Part shown: positions 43,918 through 51,853 of the stretch, in pieces
Layout: each line of letters begins with the position of its first letter
How positions within the stretch are numbered: position 1 is the stretch's first letter
Assembly (NCBI GenBank): GCA_963663605.2
Contig: CAXXVF010000002.1
Coordinates: forward strand, 1 to 64,000
Direction of reading: 5' to 3'
Length of the DNA stretch: 64,000 nt
DNA from: Sporobacter sp963663605
Lineage (GTDB): Bacteria; Bacillota; Clostridia; Oscillospirales; Oscillospiraceae
The notes under the pieces: model-generated
What the model saw: the letters and a program-made list of their open reading frames with translations, nothing else
Databases searched by the model: none
Told to the model about the DNA's origin: nothing
Made by a program: the position numbers and the translations under genes

Positions 43918-44646
43918 ATGAAAAAGACTGTTTATATCGTTCTTATCGTCATTATGGCGATCGTTATCATCCTTACAATGGTCCTGCTGATCAATAACCT
44001 CAGCGGGAAGGACAGCGGAGCGGAAGCGTCGCCGTCACCGTCCGTCAGCGCCGCGCCGTCCCCGTCGCCGTCCGTGACGCCGTCGGCCGAGCCGTCCCCG
44101 TCCCCGTCGGAATTGCCGTCGGAGTCTCCGTCTCCGTCTCCGGAAGAGGAAGAGATCGTAATAAGGGAGGAAACGGAAAAAGGCGCGCTTTACACGATCA
44201 AAGCGTCCGATCTGGTGACCTACCGGCTTATGATAAACGAGTCCGTGCTGACGCACACAGGCAATCTGGACGGGCAGACGTTTTTATCCGCCGAGGATGA
44301 AAATGAATACCTGAAGATTTATTACATAAAAGACGCAAGTCCTGATGAGCTGGCCCCGTCTTTTTTGAATGACTTCATCGCCTTCACGGAGTTTGAGCAG
44401 TCGGGCGCTGAATACATACCCGGCACGGGTGTTCCGGGAGAAAAGATTGCGGTCAACGACGGCGTCACGCAGGTCGAAGCGTGGCTGGTCAAGACCGATT
44501 ATGACGTTCTGGCCGTCGTTATCAGCTATACGCTGTCGGAAAAGGACACGCAGTCGGCGCAGCTGAACGCAGTGCTCAAAACTTTTGAAATCAAGCCGAT
44601 CGACGCCTTGGGCTGGGCAGAAGTGAACACTTCGACCGGCGGATGA
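43918..44646 (+). CDS. Membrane-anchored protein with Ser/Pro-rich stalk
   Basis: 242 residues. One N-terminal membrane helix (about 3-26), then a stalk of SPSPSV/PSPSE repeats (about 35-80) rich in Ser, Pro and Glu, and an outer domain of ~160 residues with no Cys. Predicted to sit outside the membrane on a flexible linker. I do not recognise the outer domain. It begins 3 bases after gltX stops, so it may be cotranscribed. The Ser/Pro coding repeat is CCGTCC-like and could vary in length. Confidence 0.7.
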   Translation: MKKTVYIVLIVIMAIVIILTMVLLINNLSGKDSGAEASPSPSVSAAPSPSPSVTPSAEPSPSPSELPSESPSPSPEEEEIVIREETEKGALYTIKASDLVTYRLMINESVLTHTGNLDGQTFLSAEDENEYLKIYYIKDASPDELAPSFLNDFIAFTEFEQSGAEYIPGTGVPGEKIAVNDGVTQVEAWLVKTDYDVLAVVISYTLSEKDTQSAQLNAVLKTFEIKPIDALGWAEVNTSTGG

Positions 44647-44684
44647 TACGGCTTAGAGCGCCATATTTTGCATGACATATGCCG

Positions 44685-44721
44685 CCTCTTTATGGTAAAT
44701 GCTAAACATAAACCATAAAGG
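44685..44721 (+). promoter_or_regulatory. Palindromic leader upstream of ypeB
   Basis: CCTCTTTATGGT and ACCATAAAGG form a 10-bp stem around AAATGCTAAACATAA. It is flanked by GCCGCC and GGCGGC that could close an outer stem up to the ypeB ribosome site at ~44760. Could be a terminator for the preceding gene or a leader structure. Confidence 0.45.
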
Positions 44722-44767
44722 GGCGCATTTTATGTTGCCCCAAAACATAGCATAAGGCGGCGGGAGC

Positions 44768-46126
44768 ATGAAAAGAAAAACAGTCGTAGTCATTGCCAGC
44801 TATACGCTCACGGCGCTTGCGCTGCTGGGCGGGATTGCCTGGTCGAATTACCGGAAGGCGCAGGATTACGAGCTGCAGCTTGAGAACACGTATCATCATG
44901 CTTTTACCGAATTGGTATCGAGCGTCGGAGAGCTGGACACTTCGCTGCAGAAGACGCTTTACGCCAACACGCCGGCGCTTATGGGCTCCGTGTGCACGGA
45001 GGTGTACGGCAAGGCGATGTCGGCGCAGTATGCCCTGAGCGAAATGCCTTTCTCCGGTTATAAGTTTCAGAATATGACGCGATTTATCACACAGGTCGGG
45101 GATTACGCCTATATGCTTTCCAAAAAAGCAGGCGCGGGCACGGCGGCAGGCGAGGAGGAACATGGCAATCTCGTGAAACTCTCCGAAACGGCGTCCGTTT
45201 TATCGGCGAACCTAAACCAGCTCATGGCCGATACGGGAAACGCGAACGTACCGGCGGAAAACATGGATGACGTGACCGACGCGGCGGCGCAGCTGGGAAG
45301 CGGCCTTACGTCCGACTTTCTGGAAAACAGCTTTTCCGTCATGGAGGAGGAGTTCCCGGAAACGCCGTCGCTTATCTACGACGGGCCCTTCTCGTCACAC
45401 ATTTTGGGCATGACGCCGAAAATGCTCGAAGGAAAAGAAGAGGTTACGCAGCAGGAAGCGCTTGAAAAAGCGGCCGACTTCATGGATATCAGCGTTAAGA
45501 TACTCAAATTCAGCGGAGAACGCGAGGGCAACCTGCCCGTATATATGTTTTACGCCAACGCAGACGGCGGGACCGTCAGCATAGAAGTCAGTAAAAAAGG
45601 CGGGTACGTCGTTGCCGCGTTCAATTCGCGCATCGTCGAGAAAAGCGTTATGGAAGCAGAGGACGCGTCCAAAATCGCGCAGCGGTTTTTAGAGAAAAAA
45701 GGCTACAAAAATATGACGAAGAGTTATGAGATTATAGACCGCAACACGCTTACCGTCAATTTCGCGTATACGGAAAACGAGGTCATCTGCTATCCGGACC
45801 TCGTCAAAGTCTACGTCGCGCTCGACAGCGGGAAAATCGTCGGATTTGAAGCCCAGGGCTACGTCATGAATCACACCGACAGGGATATACCGGTCGTAGA
45901 AATCAGCCGGGAGGACGCCCAAAGCAAGGTGTCGCCGTATCTGAGTGTTTTGTCTCACGAACTGGCGGTCATACCGACCAGCGGAAAATATGAGGTATTC
46001 TGTCATGAATTTAAGTGTGAAAACGGGGACGGCAGCCATTATATCGTCTACGTAAACGCTGAAACGGGCGCGGAGGAAAAGATACTCATTCTATTGGAGG
46101 ATGAAAACGGCACCCTGACGATTTGA
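44768..46126 (+). CDS. ypeB: Germination protein YpeB
   Basis: 452 residues. YpeB is needed in spores for the stability and localisation of the cortex-lytic enzyme SleB. An N-terminal membrane helix (about 6-26) is followed by a helical domain (40-190) and three PepSY-like domains from about 210 onward (TQQEALEKAADFM, DASKIAQRFLEKKGYKN, REDAQSKVSPYL). This matches YpeB. The partner sleB, normally adjacent, is not found here, as the gene upstream is an unrelated stalk protein. Confidence 0.9.
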   Translation: MKRKTVVVIASYTLTALALLGGIAWSNYRKAQDYELQLENTYHHAFTELVSSVGELDTSLQKTLYANTPALMGSVCTEVYGKAMSAQYALSEMPFSGYKFQNMTRFITQVGDYAYMLSKKAGAGTAAGEEEHGNLVKLSETASVLSANLNQLMADTGNANVPAENMDDVTDAAAQLGSGLTSDFLENSFSVMEEEFPETPSLIYDGPFSSHILGMTPKMLEGKEEVTQQEALEKAADFMDISVKILKFSGEREGNLPVYMFYANADGGTVSIEVSKKGGYVVAAFNSRIVEKSVMEAEDASKIAQRFLEKKGYKNMTKSYEIIDRNTLTVNFAYTENEVICYPDLVKVYVALDSGKIVGFEAQGYVMNHTDRDIPVVEISREDAQSKVSPYLSVLSHELAVIPTSGKYEVFCHEFKCENGDGSHYIVYVNAETGAEEKILILLEDENGTLTI

Positions 46127-46133
46127 TGTTTCC

Positions 46134-46170
46134 GTTTGACGCCCTTCAAAGTATGGGGATTTGCCTCATA
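46134..46170 (+). repeat. Degenerate dispersed repeat A
   Basis: GACGCCCTTCAAAGTATG then GGGATTTGCCTC, a decayed copy of repeat A, 8 bases after the ypeB stop. Confidence 0.5.
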
Positions 46171-46231
46171 TCCACAAATGACATGTGCGTTCTTTAATAA
46201 AACAGGATTTTATCTTCAATATAAGTGACTT

Positions 46232-46264
46232 GATGCTGCGCCTTTCAGGCGCGGCATTTTTTAA
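46232..46264 (+). terminator. Terminator after ypeB
   Basis: ATGCTGCGCC-TTTCA-GGCGCGGCAT followed by TTTTTT. Confidence 0.85.
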
Positions 46265-46403
46265 TGTTGAGGCCGCTTATTCCGATATAACCGTGTACGT
46301 ATAATATAGTTAAAAGCGCTGGAAATTATAGCAAGCAAACTGTATAATTAAGTTGCAAATTCGTAAAACCACTCGGGATACAGCCGTTGATGGAGGCAGA
46401 AGA

Positions 46404-46760
46404 ATGAAACAAAGAAAATATACCGTGACGATCATAGTGCTGCTTATAAATATGCTCTTCTGGATACGTCTTTTAGCGCTTTATATAAGCCGGTTCGCCA
46501 CCGGCGGAGAAGCCGTTTATATCGTAATCGCCGTCCTGCTCTTTCTGGATATGGCGGCTTACGGCGTTTTGGCGTCTGGGTTGCGGCGGGAAGTTAAGTT
46601 CTTAAAGATACTGCTCATTCCGTTTCTCATCGTAAACGCGATTCTGAGCGTTACGGACGATATAGGTTTTTGGGACATCGCCGCGCTGCTTTTGAATCTT
46701 GCGGCGATCCTTACGTTTTTCCTTGAAAGAAGAAAGCTTAAACAGATAAGCCCTGATTAA
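46404..46760 (+). CDS. Small four-helix membrane protein, 118 aa
   Basis: ATG 46404 follows GATGGAGGCAGAAG. Hydrophobic segments at about 7-30, 36-55, 65-82 and 85-103, with basic residues in the loops and a short charged tail. No recognised family. It stands alone and ends at a bidirectional terminator. Confidence 0.65.
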   Translation: MKQRKYTVTIIVLLINMLFWIRLLALYISRFATGGEAVYIVIAVLLFLDMAAYGVLASGLRREVKFLKILLIPFLIVNAILSVTDDIGFWDIAALLLNLAAILTFFLERRKLKQISPD

Positions 46761-46761
46761 T

Positions 46762-46788
46762 AACCGGCGGCTAAAAAGCCGCCGGTTT
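46762..46788. terminator. Bidirectional terminator
   Basis: AACCGGCGGCT-AAAA-AGCCGCCGGTT followed by TTCAATT, between the convergent small membrane gene and the ABC transporter operon. Confidence 0.8.
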
Positions 46789-46799
46789 CAATTATGATA

Positions 46800-47582
46800 T
46801 TATTCCGAATACCGCTCCAAAAACTGCTTTGTGCGCTCCTCCTTCGGATGCGTAAAGATATCCTCCGGAGGCCCCTGCTCCACGACGACGCCGGCGTCCA
46901 TGAACAGGACCTTGTCCGACACCTCGCGTGCAAACTGCATCTCATGCGTGACGATGACCATCGTCGTCTTTTTATCGGCCAGGGAGCGGATGACCTTCAG
47001 GACTTCTCCGGTCAGCTCCGGGTCTAAGGCCGATGTCGGCTCGTCAAAGCAGAGTATGTCGGGATCAAGCGCCAGCGCGCGTGCGATCGCGACGCGTTGC
47101 TGCTGCCCGCCGGAAAGCTGGTGCGGGTAATAATCGACTTTTTCGGAAAGACCGACCTGCTCAATGAGACGCAGGGCGTTTTTTTCGATCTCGGAAAGAT
47201 TCGTTTTTCTGTTTTCCTTATAATCGGGCCGTTCCTTTGCCAGGAGCTCGCTGGCGAGCGTGATGTTTTTCAGCGCCGTATACTGCGGGAACAGGTTGAA
47301 CGACTGAAACACAAGCCCGAAGTGCAGCCTTTTCTTTCGTATCTCTTCGTCCGTGAACGTGGACGGGTTGTCCCCGTCGAAAATGACGTCGCCGCCGACG
47401 CTGATCGTTCCGCCGTCGGCCAGTTCCAGGAAATTCAGACATCGGAGCAGCGTTGTCTTGCCGCTGCCGGACGAGCCGATGATCGCGAGCGATTCGCCTT
47501 TCTCAAGTGAAAAGTCGATCCCGTTTAATACGCATAGGGAGCCGAAGCTTTTTTGCAGTTTGTTTACTTCCAAAATAGCCAT
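46800..47582 (-). CDS. Polar amino-acid ABC transporter, ATP-binding protein
   Basis: 260 residues. Walker A GSSGSGKTT near residue 36, Q-loop VFQSFNLFPQ, signature LSGGQQQRVAIARALALDP, Walker B ILCFDEPTSALDPE, and switch His in VIVTHEMQFA. It matches the GlnQ/HisP class of amino-acid importers. Start chosen at ATG 47582 (MAILEVNK), preceded on the minus strand by GGGGGGTAACGTT. It is the last gene of a three-gene importer operon. Confidence 0.94.
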   Translation of the reverse strand: MAILEVNKLQKSFGSLCVLNGIDFSLEKGESLAIIGSSGSGKTTLLRCLNFLELADGGTISVGGDVIFDGDNPSTFTDEEIRKKRLHFGLVFQSFNLFPQYTALKNITLASELLAKERPDYKENRKTNLSEIEKNALRLIEQVGLSEKVDYYPHQLSGGQQQRVAIARALALDPDILCFDEPTSALDPELTGEVLKVIRSLADKKTTMVIVTHEMQFAREVSDKVLFMDAGVVVEQGPPEDIFTHPKEERTKQFLERYSE

Positions 47583-47595
47583 AACGTTACCCCCC

Positions 47596-48240
47596 CTAGA
47601 CCCTGAAATAATTGAGCTTACGTTCAATGTAACCGAACAGCAGCGTCAGGATGCCGACGAACAAGAGGTAGAATACGCCGGCGTAGAAAAGCGGCCAGAT
47701 GAGGCCATTTGCCGTAAATGTCCTTGCGACCATAATGATCTCCATTACGGCAATGACATTTGCCAGAGACGTGTCTTTAATAAGCGTTATGATTTCATTG
47801 GCCATCGGCGGAACAATCCGCTTGACGACCTGTATCAGTATTACTTTGAAAAAGATATGCCCGCGCTTCATACCCAGCACCTGACCAGCCTCGTACTGGC
47901 CGTGCGGGATACCCTCTATGCCGCTGCGGTAGATTTCGGAAAAATAAGCCGCGTAATTGATGATGAACGCGATGACGACTGCCGTCATTTTCGGGAACGC
48001 CGACCAGCCGAATATAAGGCCGGGCCCGAAGTAAACGATCATGATCTGCAGCATCAGCGGCGTTCCTCGGATAATCCAGACAAAGGTCCTTGAAACCCAT
48101 TTTAAAGGGCGAAAACGGCTCATTGACCCAAAAGAGACCATAAGGCCGAACGGTATGGCAAAAATCAGCGTTATAAAGAAAATGGTGCAGGAGAAGCCAA
48201 ATCCCTCCAGCAGCTTGAGTGTCACAGTTATAAAAGTCAT
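47596..48240 (-). CDS. Polar amino-acid ABC transporter, permease
   Basis: 214 residues, five or six membrane segments of the HisM/GlnP type. The EAA loop that docks to the ATPase is visible as EAGQVLGMKRGHIFFKVIL near residue 140, preceded by AAYFSEIYRSGIEGI. It lies 13 bases upstream of the ATPase gene. With a single permease the complex is probably a homodimer. Confidence 0.93.
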   Translation of the reverse strand: MTFITVTLKLLEGFGFSCTIFFITLIFAIPFGLMVSFGSMSRFRPLKWVSRTFVWIIRGTPLMLQIMIVYFGPGLIFGWSAFPKMTAVVIAFIINYAAYFSEIYRSGIEGIPHGQYEAGQVLGMKRGHIFFKVILIQVVKRIVPPMANEIITLIKDTSLANVIAVMEIIMVARTFTANGLIWPLFYAGVFYLLFVGILTLLFGYIERKLNYFRV

Positions 48241-48307
48241 ATCCGCACCTTATCGCGTCGGGTGGCAGGAGTTGATCCCTGCCACCCGCGTCCATCGAAT
48301 TTTTGGT

Positions 48308-49225
48308 TTATTCGGAAATCAGGCGGGCGCCCAGGCCGTATTTCTCGGCAATAGCAGCCAGCGTGCCGTCTGCGAGGAGCTCGGCGGTGATGCTGTTGAC
48401 TTCAGCTACAGCCGTACTGCCCAGACGGAATCCGATGGCATATTCTTCATCCATCAGATCAATCGTCGTGACGACGATGAGGTCCGCATAATCTGTTCCT
48501 TCGCCGATCATGGCCTCGGCCATCGTCGCGTCGATGACGGCGGCTTCGGCCGTCCTGGCCTTGACGTTCAGCAGAGCGTCCGCCTGTGTGGATACGGGCG
48601 TATAGCTGGCTTCCGTCAGGTCGGCTGCGACTGCGGATTCGCCGGCGGACTCGATTTCAGCGACAATGGCAGCGCCGGAGAGACTGGCGATATCCGTATA
48701 TTTGTCGGCGTCGTCGGCCCGGATGACGACGACCTGCTCATTGACGATATACGATGTCGTGAACTCCATGTTTTCCCTGCGTTCCTCCGTGACGGTCAGG
48801 CCATTCCAGATGCAGTCGATCGTTTTGGCCGCCAGCTCGACTTCCTTGGTGTCCCAGTTGATAACGACGAAATTGGGCGTCACGCCGAGTTTTTCGCAGA
48901 CAGCCGCCGCGTACTCCGTATCAAAGCCGATCAGAGTTCCGTCTTCGTCATAGTAGTTCATGGGCTCCCAGTCGGTGATGCCGATGACCAGCTCGCCTTT
49001 TTCCTGTATGTAAGACCAGTCATCATCACCAGGCGCCTGAGCCTCTTCGGACGCTTCGGGAACCGCTTCGCTGGGCTCTGCTTCGCTCGGAGCCGCTTCG
49101 CTGGGTGACGGTTCTTCCGAAGCCGCATAGGACGCGTCGGCGGCCGGCTCGATTTTATCGTTCGAGCAGGCGAACAGCGCAAACACCAAGAGAAGTGCCA
49201 ATACAATGCTTAACAGTTTTTTCAT
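48308..49225 (-). CDS. Amino-acid ABC transporter substrate-binding lipoprotein
   Basis: 305 residues. Lipobox LFAC (MKKLLSIVLALLLVFALFAC) anchors it to the membrane. A Ser/Pro/Glu/Ala-rich linker (PSEAAPSEAEPSEAVPE) spans about 30-65, then the SBP_bac_3 fold: GELVIGITDWEPMNYYDEDG, LIGFDTEYAAAVCEKLG, IWNGLTVTEERRENMEFT. The family binds polar amino acids or cystine; the ligand here is not resolvable. ATG 49225 is preceded by TGGAGGAATTGAA. Confidence 0.93.
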   Translation of the reverse strand: MKKLLSIVLALLLVFALFACSNDKIEPAADASYAASEEPSPSEAAPSEAEPSEAVPEASEEAQAPGDDDWSYIQEKGELVIGITDWEPMNYYDEDGTLIGFDTEYAAAVCEKLGVTPNFVVINWDTKEVELAAKTIDCIWNGLTVTEERRENMEFTTSYIVNEQVVVIRADDADKYTDIASLSGAAIVAEIESAGESAVAADLTEASYTPVSTQADALLNVKARTAEAAVIDATMAEAMIGEGTDYADLIVVTTIDLMDEEYAIGFRLGSTAVAEVNSITAELLADGTLAAIAEKYGLGARLISE

Positions 49226-49268
49226 TTCAATTCCTCCATATTTCAAATATTGCATTCTCCAAACAAAT

Positions 49269-49296
49269 ATAATACCACAACAGTGCGCTAATGCAA
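49269..49296 (-). promoter_or_regulatory. Probable promoter of the ABC transporter operon
   Basis: Minus strand TTGCAT (49296-49291), 16-bp spacer, TATTAT (49274-49269), about 43 bases before the binding-protein ATG. Confidence 0.45.
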
Positions 49297-49416
49297 TAAA
49301 AAAATGTTAAAGAAGCAAAGAGTTTGGAAATATACGTCGGATGAGGCAATAAAATGCCTTTAAACGGGAACATGCCGCTTTATCCGCCGGTGAATCCCAC
49401 AAGACGGAATGCTCGG

Positions 49417-51630
49417 CTACGCCCGGTAAAGCCGCAGCATTGTCACAAAGGCCTGCTGGCGGGTATAGGTTCCTTTAGGACTGAACATGTTGCCGCCGGT
49501 GCCGCCCATGACGACCTTGCCGGACACCTGATCGGCCGTTGCGGATACGAAGCCGATCCCCTCGACGGCCCAGCTGGAAAAGCTCGCCGCGTCGGAAAAT
49601 GAGACGGCTGCGGCCGATGCCGACACCCCGAGAATATCGGCCGCGTTTTTCAGCATTTTCGCCGCTTCCTCGCGATTAATACCGGCATCACAGTCGAAAA
49701 TATTGTTGCCGCGTCCGTTGACGATTTCTAAAGCGTAGGCAGCGAGCACGTTTTTATCCGATGTATCGGTAAACGCGGAATAATCAGGAGATAGGCCGCG
49801 CTCAGAAAGGACCGCGTCGATCGTTTTCCCGGCTTTCTGCTCGATGAGGTTGATGACGAGCCGGCAGAAATCAAGCCGCGTTATATTGGCTGTATAGCTG
49901 CAGGCCATCGTGTCGGGCACGAGCCCCAAATCAAGAGCCAGCCCGACCTCTTCCTGCGCCCATTCCGACGGCACGTCAAGTGACGCCGATGCGTCAAATC
50001 CGTCGGTGAATGTGACGGTATGGTTCATCAGCTTTGTCAGGGTATATGTTTTAGCCGTCTCATAGCCGTCGCCGTCGCTGAAAAGCGCCTTGAATTCGTA
50101 TTGTCCGGCGGCGAGAGAAGAGGCATCTATTGTACAGCTGTATGGAAGCGTTGTTTTAGAGGCGATTTTTTCGCCCGACAGATAGTATGTCACCGTTATG
50201 CAATCGCTGTACAAGGTGTCGCTGTATGCCGTGATGTTTACGCTTTCGCAGACCTCGCTGAATTCGGAAAGCTTAATATATGAAGGAGCGGACTGCGTTA
50301 TATCGGAAATCAGCGTGGTGTTGGAGGCGACGGCCGAGTCGTAAGCCGCAGAGACGGCGGCGCTGTTGGACAGCGCGTATTTATAATCGGCGTTCTGAAA
50401 ATCAGTGTCGGAGTAAATGATTGCCTTCACGTTCGGAAAAACCATATTTAAAGCGGCATACATTTTTCTTGTTTGTACGACGGCCTTTTGGCTGTAATCC
50501 GCGCCTGTTGATATTGAAATGATTCCTGTCCCGCCTTCCGTTACGACAACAGGTTTATTGTGATCCTCGGCAAATTCCGCGACCGTCTTCAAAGAAAGCA
50601 CACAGTCGGCGAAGGCCCCGCGCCCGAAGTACATGCTGTCGTCGCTGTAATCGGTATAGCCGGAAGCGTTCTGACTGTTTGTATATAAGGATGCGCCGAC
50701 CCAATCCACATAGGTGTTGCCCGGATAGAAATCCGCGATCCGGCTGCCCCAGGAGCCGACATAGTTTGGAGACCACACAAGAGCAACGTCCGGCGCGATC
50801 GACCGCGCCATCTGCGCCACATGCTTATATGCCCGGATAAACACAGCGGCGTCCATTTCCCATAAATTCATTTCGCCGCCGATTCGCAGCAGCACCGGCG
50901 AATTAAAACCGGACAGATATGAAAGCGTCTGTTTTATATTTTCGTCGTGGATGCCGGTCAGTATTTCCGATGCGGTTTCGGCCTTGTCGGGGAAATTCAG
51001 CGCGATATGTACGGCGTGTTTCCCGTCGTCATAATCGTCTATCACCCAGGAGAAGTCGGCGGCTGTATTTGTGCCCAATTCGACATAGAAAGAGACAATC
51101 GCCTCGTCTGCAACTTCATCGGCGTTGAGCATAAGCGTATTGCTCATATCGGCAATGCGGCCGTAATAGGTGCCGGTTTGGGGTTCGTTGAGTGCGCCGC
51201 AGCAATTCGACGCCGTGCCGGAAAGCGCGTAGACCTCCGTCATGGGATCGAGTTTTTCGATTCTGGCCGATGCGGCTACAACCATGTCGGTAAATTCGAG
51301 ATAATCCGATACATATACGAGCTTCTCGGCGTTATCTATAGCTGCGGCGTAGTCGCCGTCTTTCTCAAAAAGCGCGTTCTGATAACGATAATAGTAAATG
51401 TTGTAGCTCATACTGGCGATGTCCCAATTCATTTCAAATTGTGAATAGAAATCCAGCATATCGTCGCCGGCACGCAGGATTTCATCCGTGTTGCCGGATT
51501 CTACAGCCTCGGTATAAGCCGTATAATACGGCCAGTAACCGGACGGCTGCGCGGCAAACGCGCCCGGCACGGCGCTGAGCATGGCTATTAGCAGAAAAAA
51601 TGCCATTAATAACGTTAATAATTTTTTCAT
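49417..51630 (-). CDS. SLH-anchored GH26-like glycoside hydrolase
   Basis: 737 residues. Signal peptide MKKLLTLLMAFFLLIAML ending near AFA, a helical region to ~130, then a TIM-barrel-like domain (about 145-430) with LLRIGGEMNLWE (candidate acid/base Glu253) and VVVTEGGTG (candidate nucleophile Glu365), resembling GH26 beta-mannanase-type enzymes. A beta-sandwich region follows (about 440-540), then SLH repeats at the C-terminus (about 550-737: VPSEWAQEEVGLALDLGLVP, NREEAAKMLKNAADILG, KGTYTRQQAFVTML). Likely a wall-attached polysaccharide hydrolase; substrate unproven. ATG 51630 matches the signal peptide. Confidence 0.8.
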   Translation of the reverse strand: MKKLLTLLMAFFLLIAMLSAVPGAFAAQPSGYWPYYTAYTEAVESGNTDEILRAGDDMLDFYSQFEMNWDIASMSYNIYYYRYQNALFEKDGDYAAAIDNAEKLVYVSDYLEFTDMVVAASARIEKLDPMTEVYALSGTASNCCGALNEPQTGTYYGRIADMSNTLMLNADEVADEAIVSFYVELGTNTAADFSWVIDDYDDGKHAVHIALNFPDKAETASEILTGIHDENIKQTLSYLSGFNSPVLLRIGGEMNLWEMDAAVFIRAYKHVAQMARSIAPDVALVWSPNYVGSWGSRIADFYPGNTYVDWVGASLYTNSQNASGYTDYSDDSMYFGRGAFADCVLSLKTVAEFAEDHNKPVVVTEGGTGIISISTGADYSQKAVVQTRKMYAALNMVFPNVKAIIYSDTDFQNADYKYALSNSAAVSAAYDSAVASNTTLISDITQSAPSYIKLSEFSEVCESVNITAYSDTLYSDCITVTYYLSGEKIASKTTLPYSCTIDASSLAAGQYEFKALFSDGDGYETAKTYTLTKLMNHTVTFTDGFDASASLDVPSEWAQEEVGLALDLGLVPDTMACSYTANITRLDFCRLVINLIEQKAGKTIDAVLSERGLSPDYSAFTDTSDKNVLAAYALEIVNGRGNNIFDCDAGINREEAAKMLKNAADILGVSASAAAVSFSDAASFSSWAVEGIGFVSATADQVSGKVVMGGTGGNMFSPKGTYTRQQAFVTMLRLYRA

Positions 51631-51853
51631 TTGTAAACCGCTTTCGTTTATTAATTTGAGCAATATTTACATTTTAGCAAAGGCAGTTTGCTTTGTCTAT
51701 AAAATCGGGTGAATAATCAACTGCTGTCAGACGAGGCGTATGCCTGACGCCGATTCAGACGCCGACGAATCAACGGTTGAAAATTGTCACGATACGTATT
51801 AAGATATTCCGTAAGAGTATCTGTCGAAAAAGCGTACGAACAGGGGTGACGGT

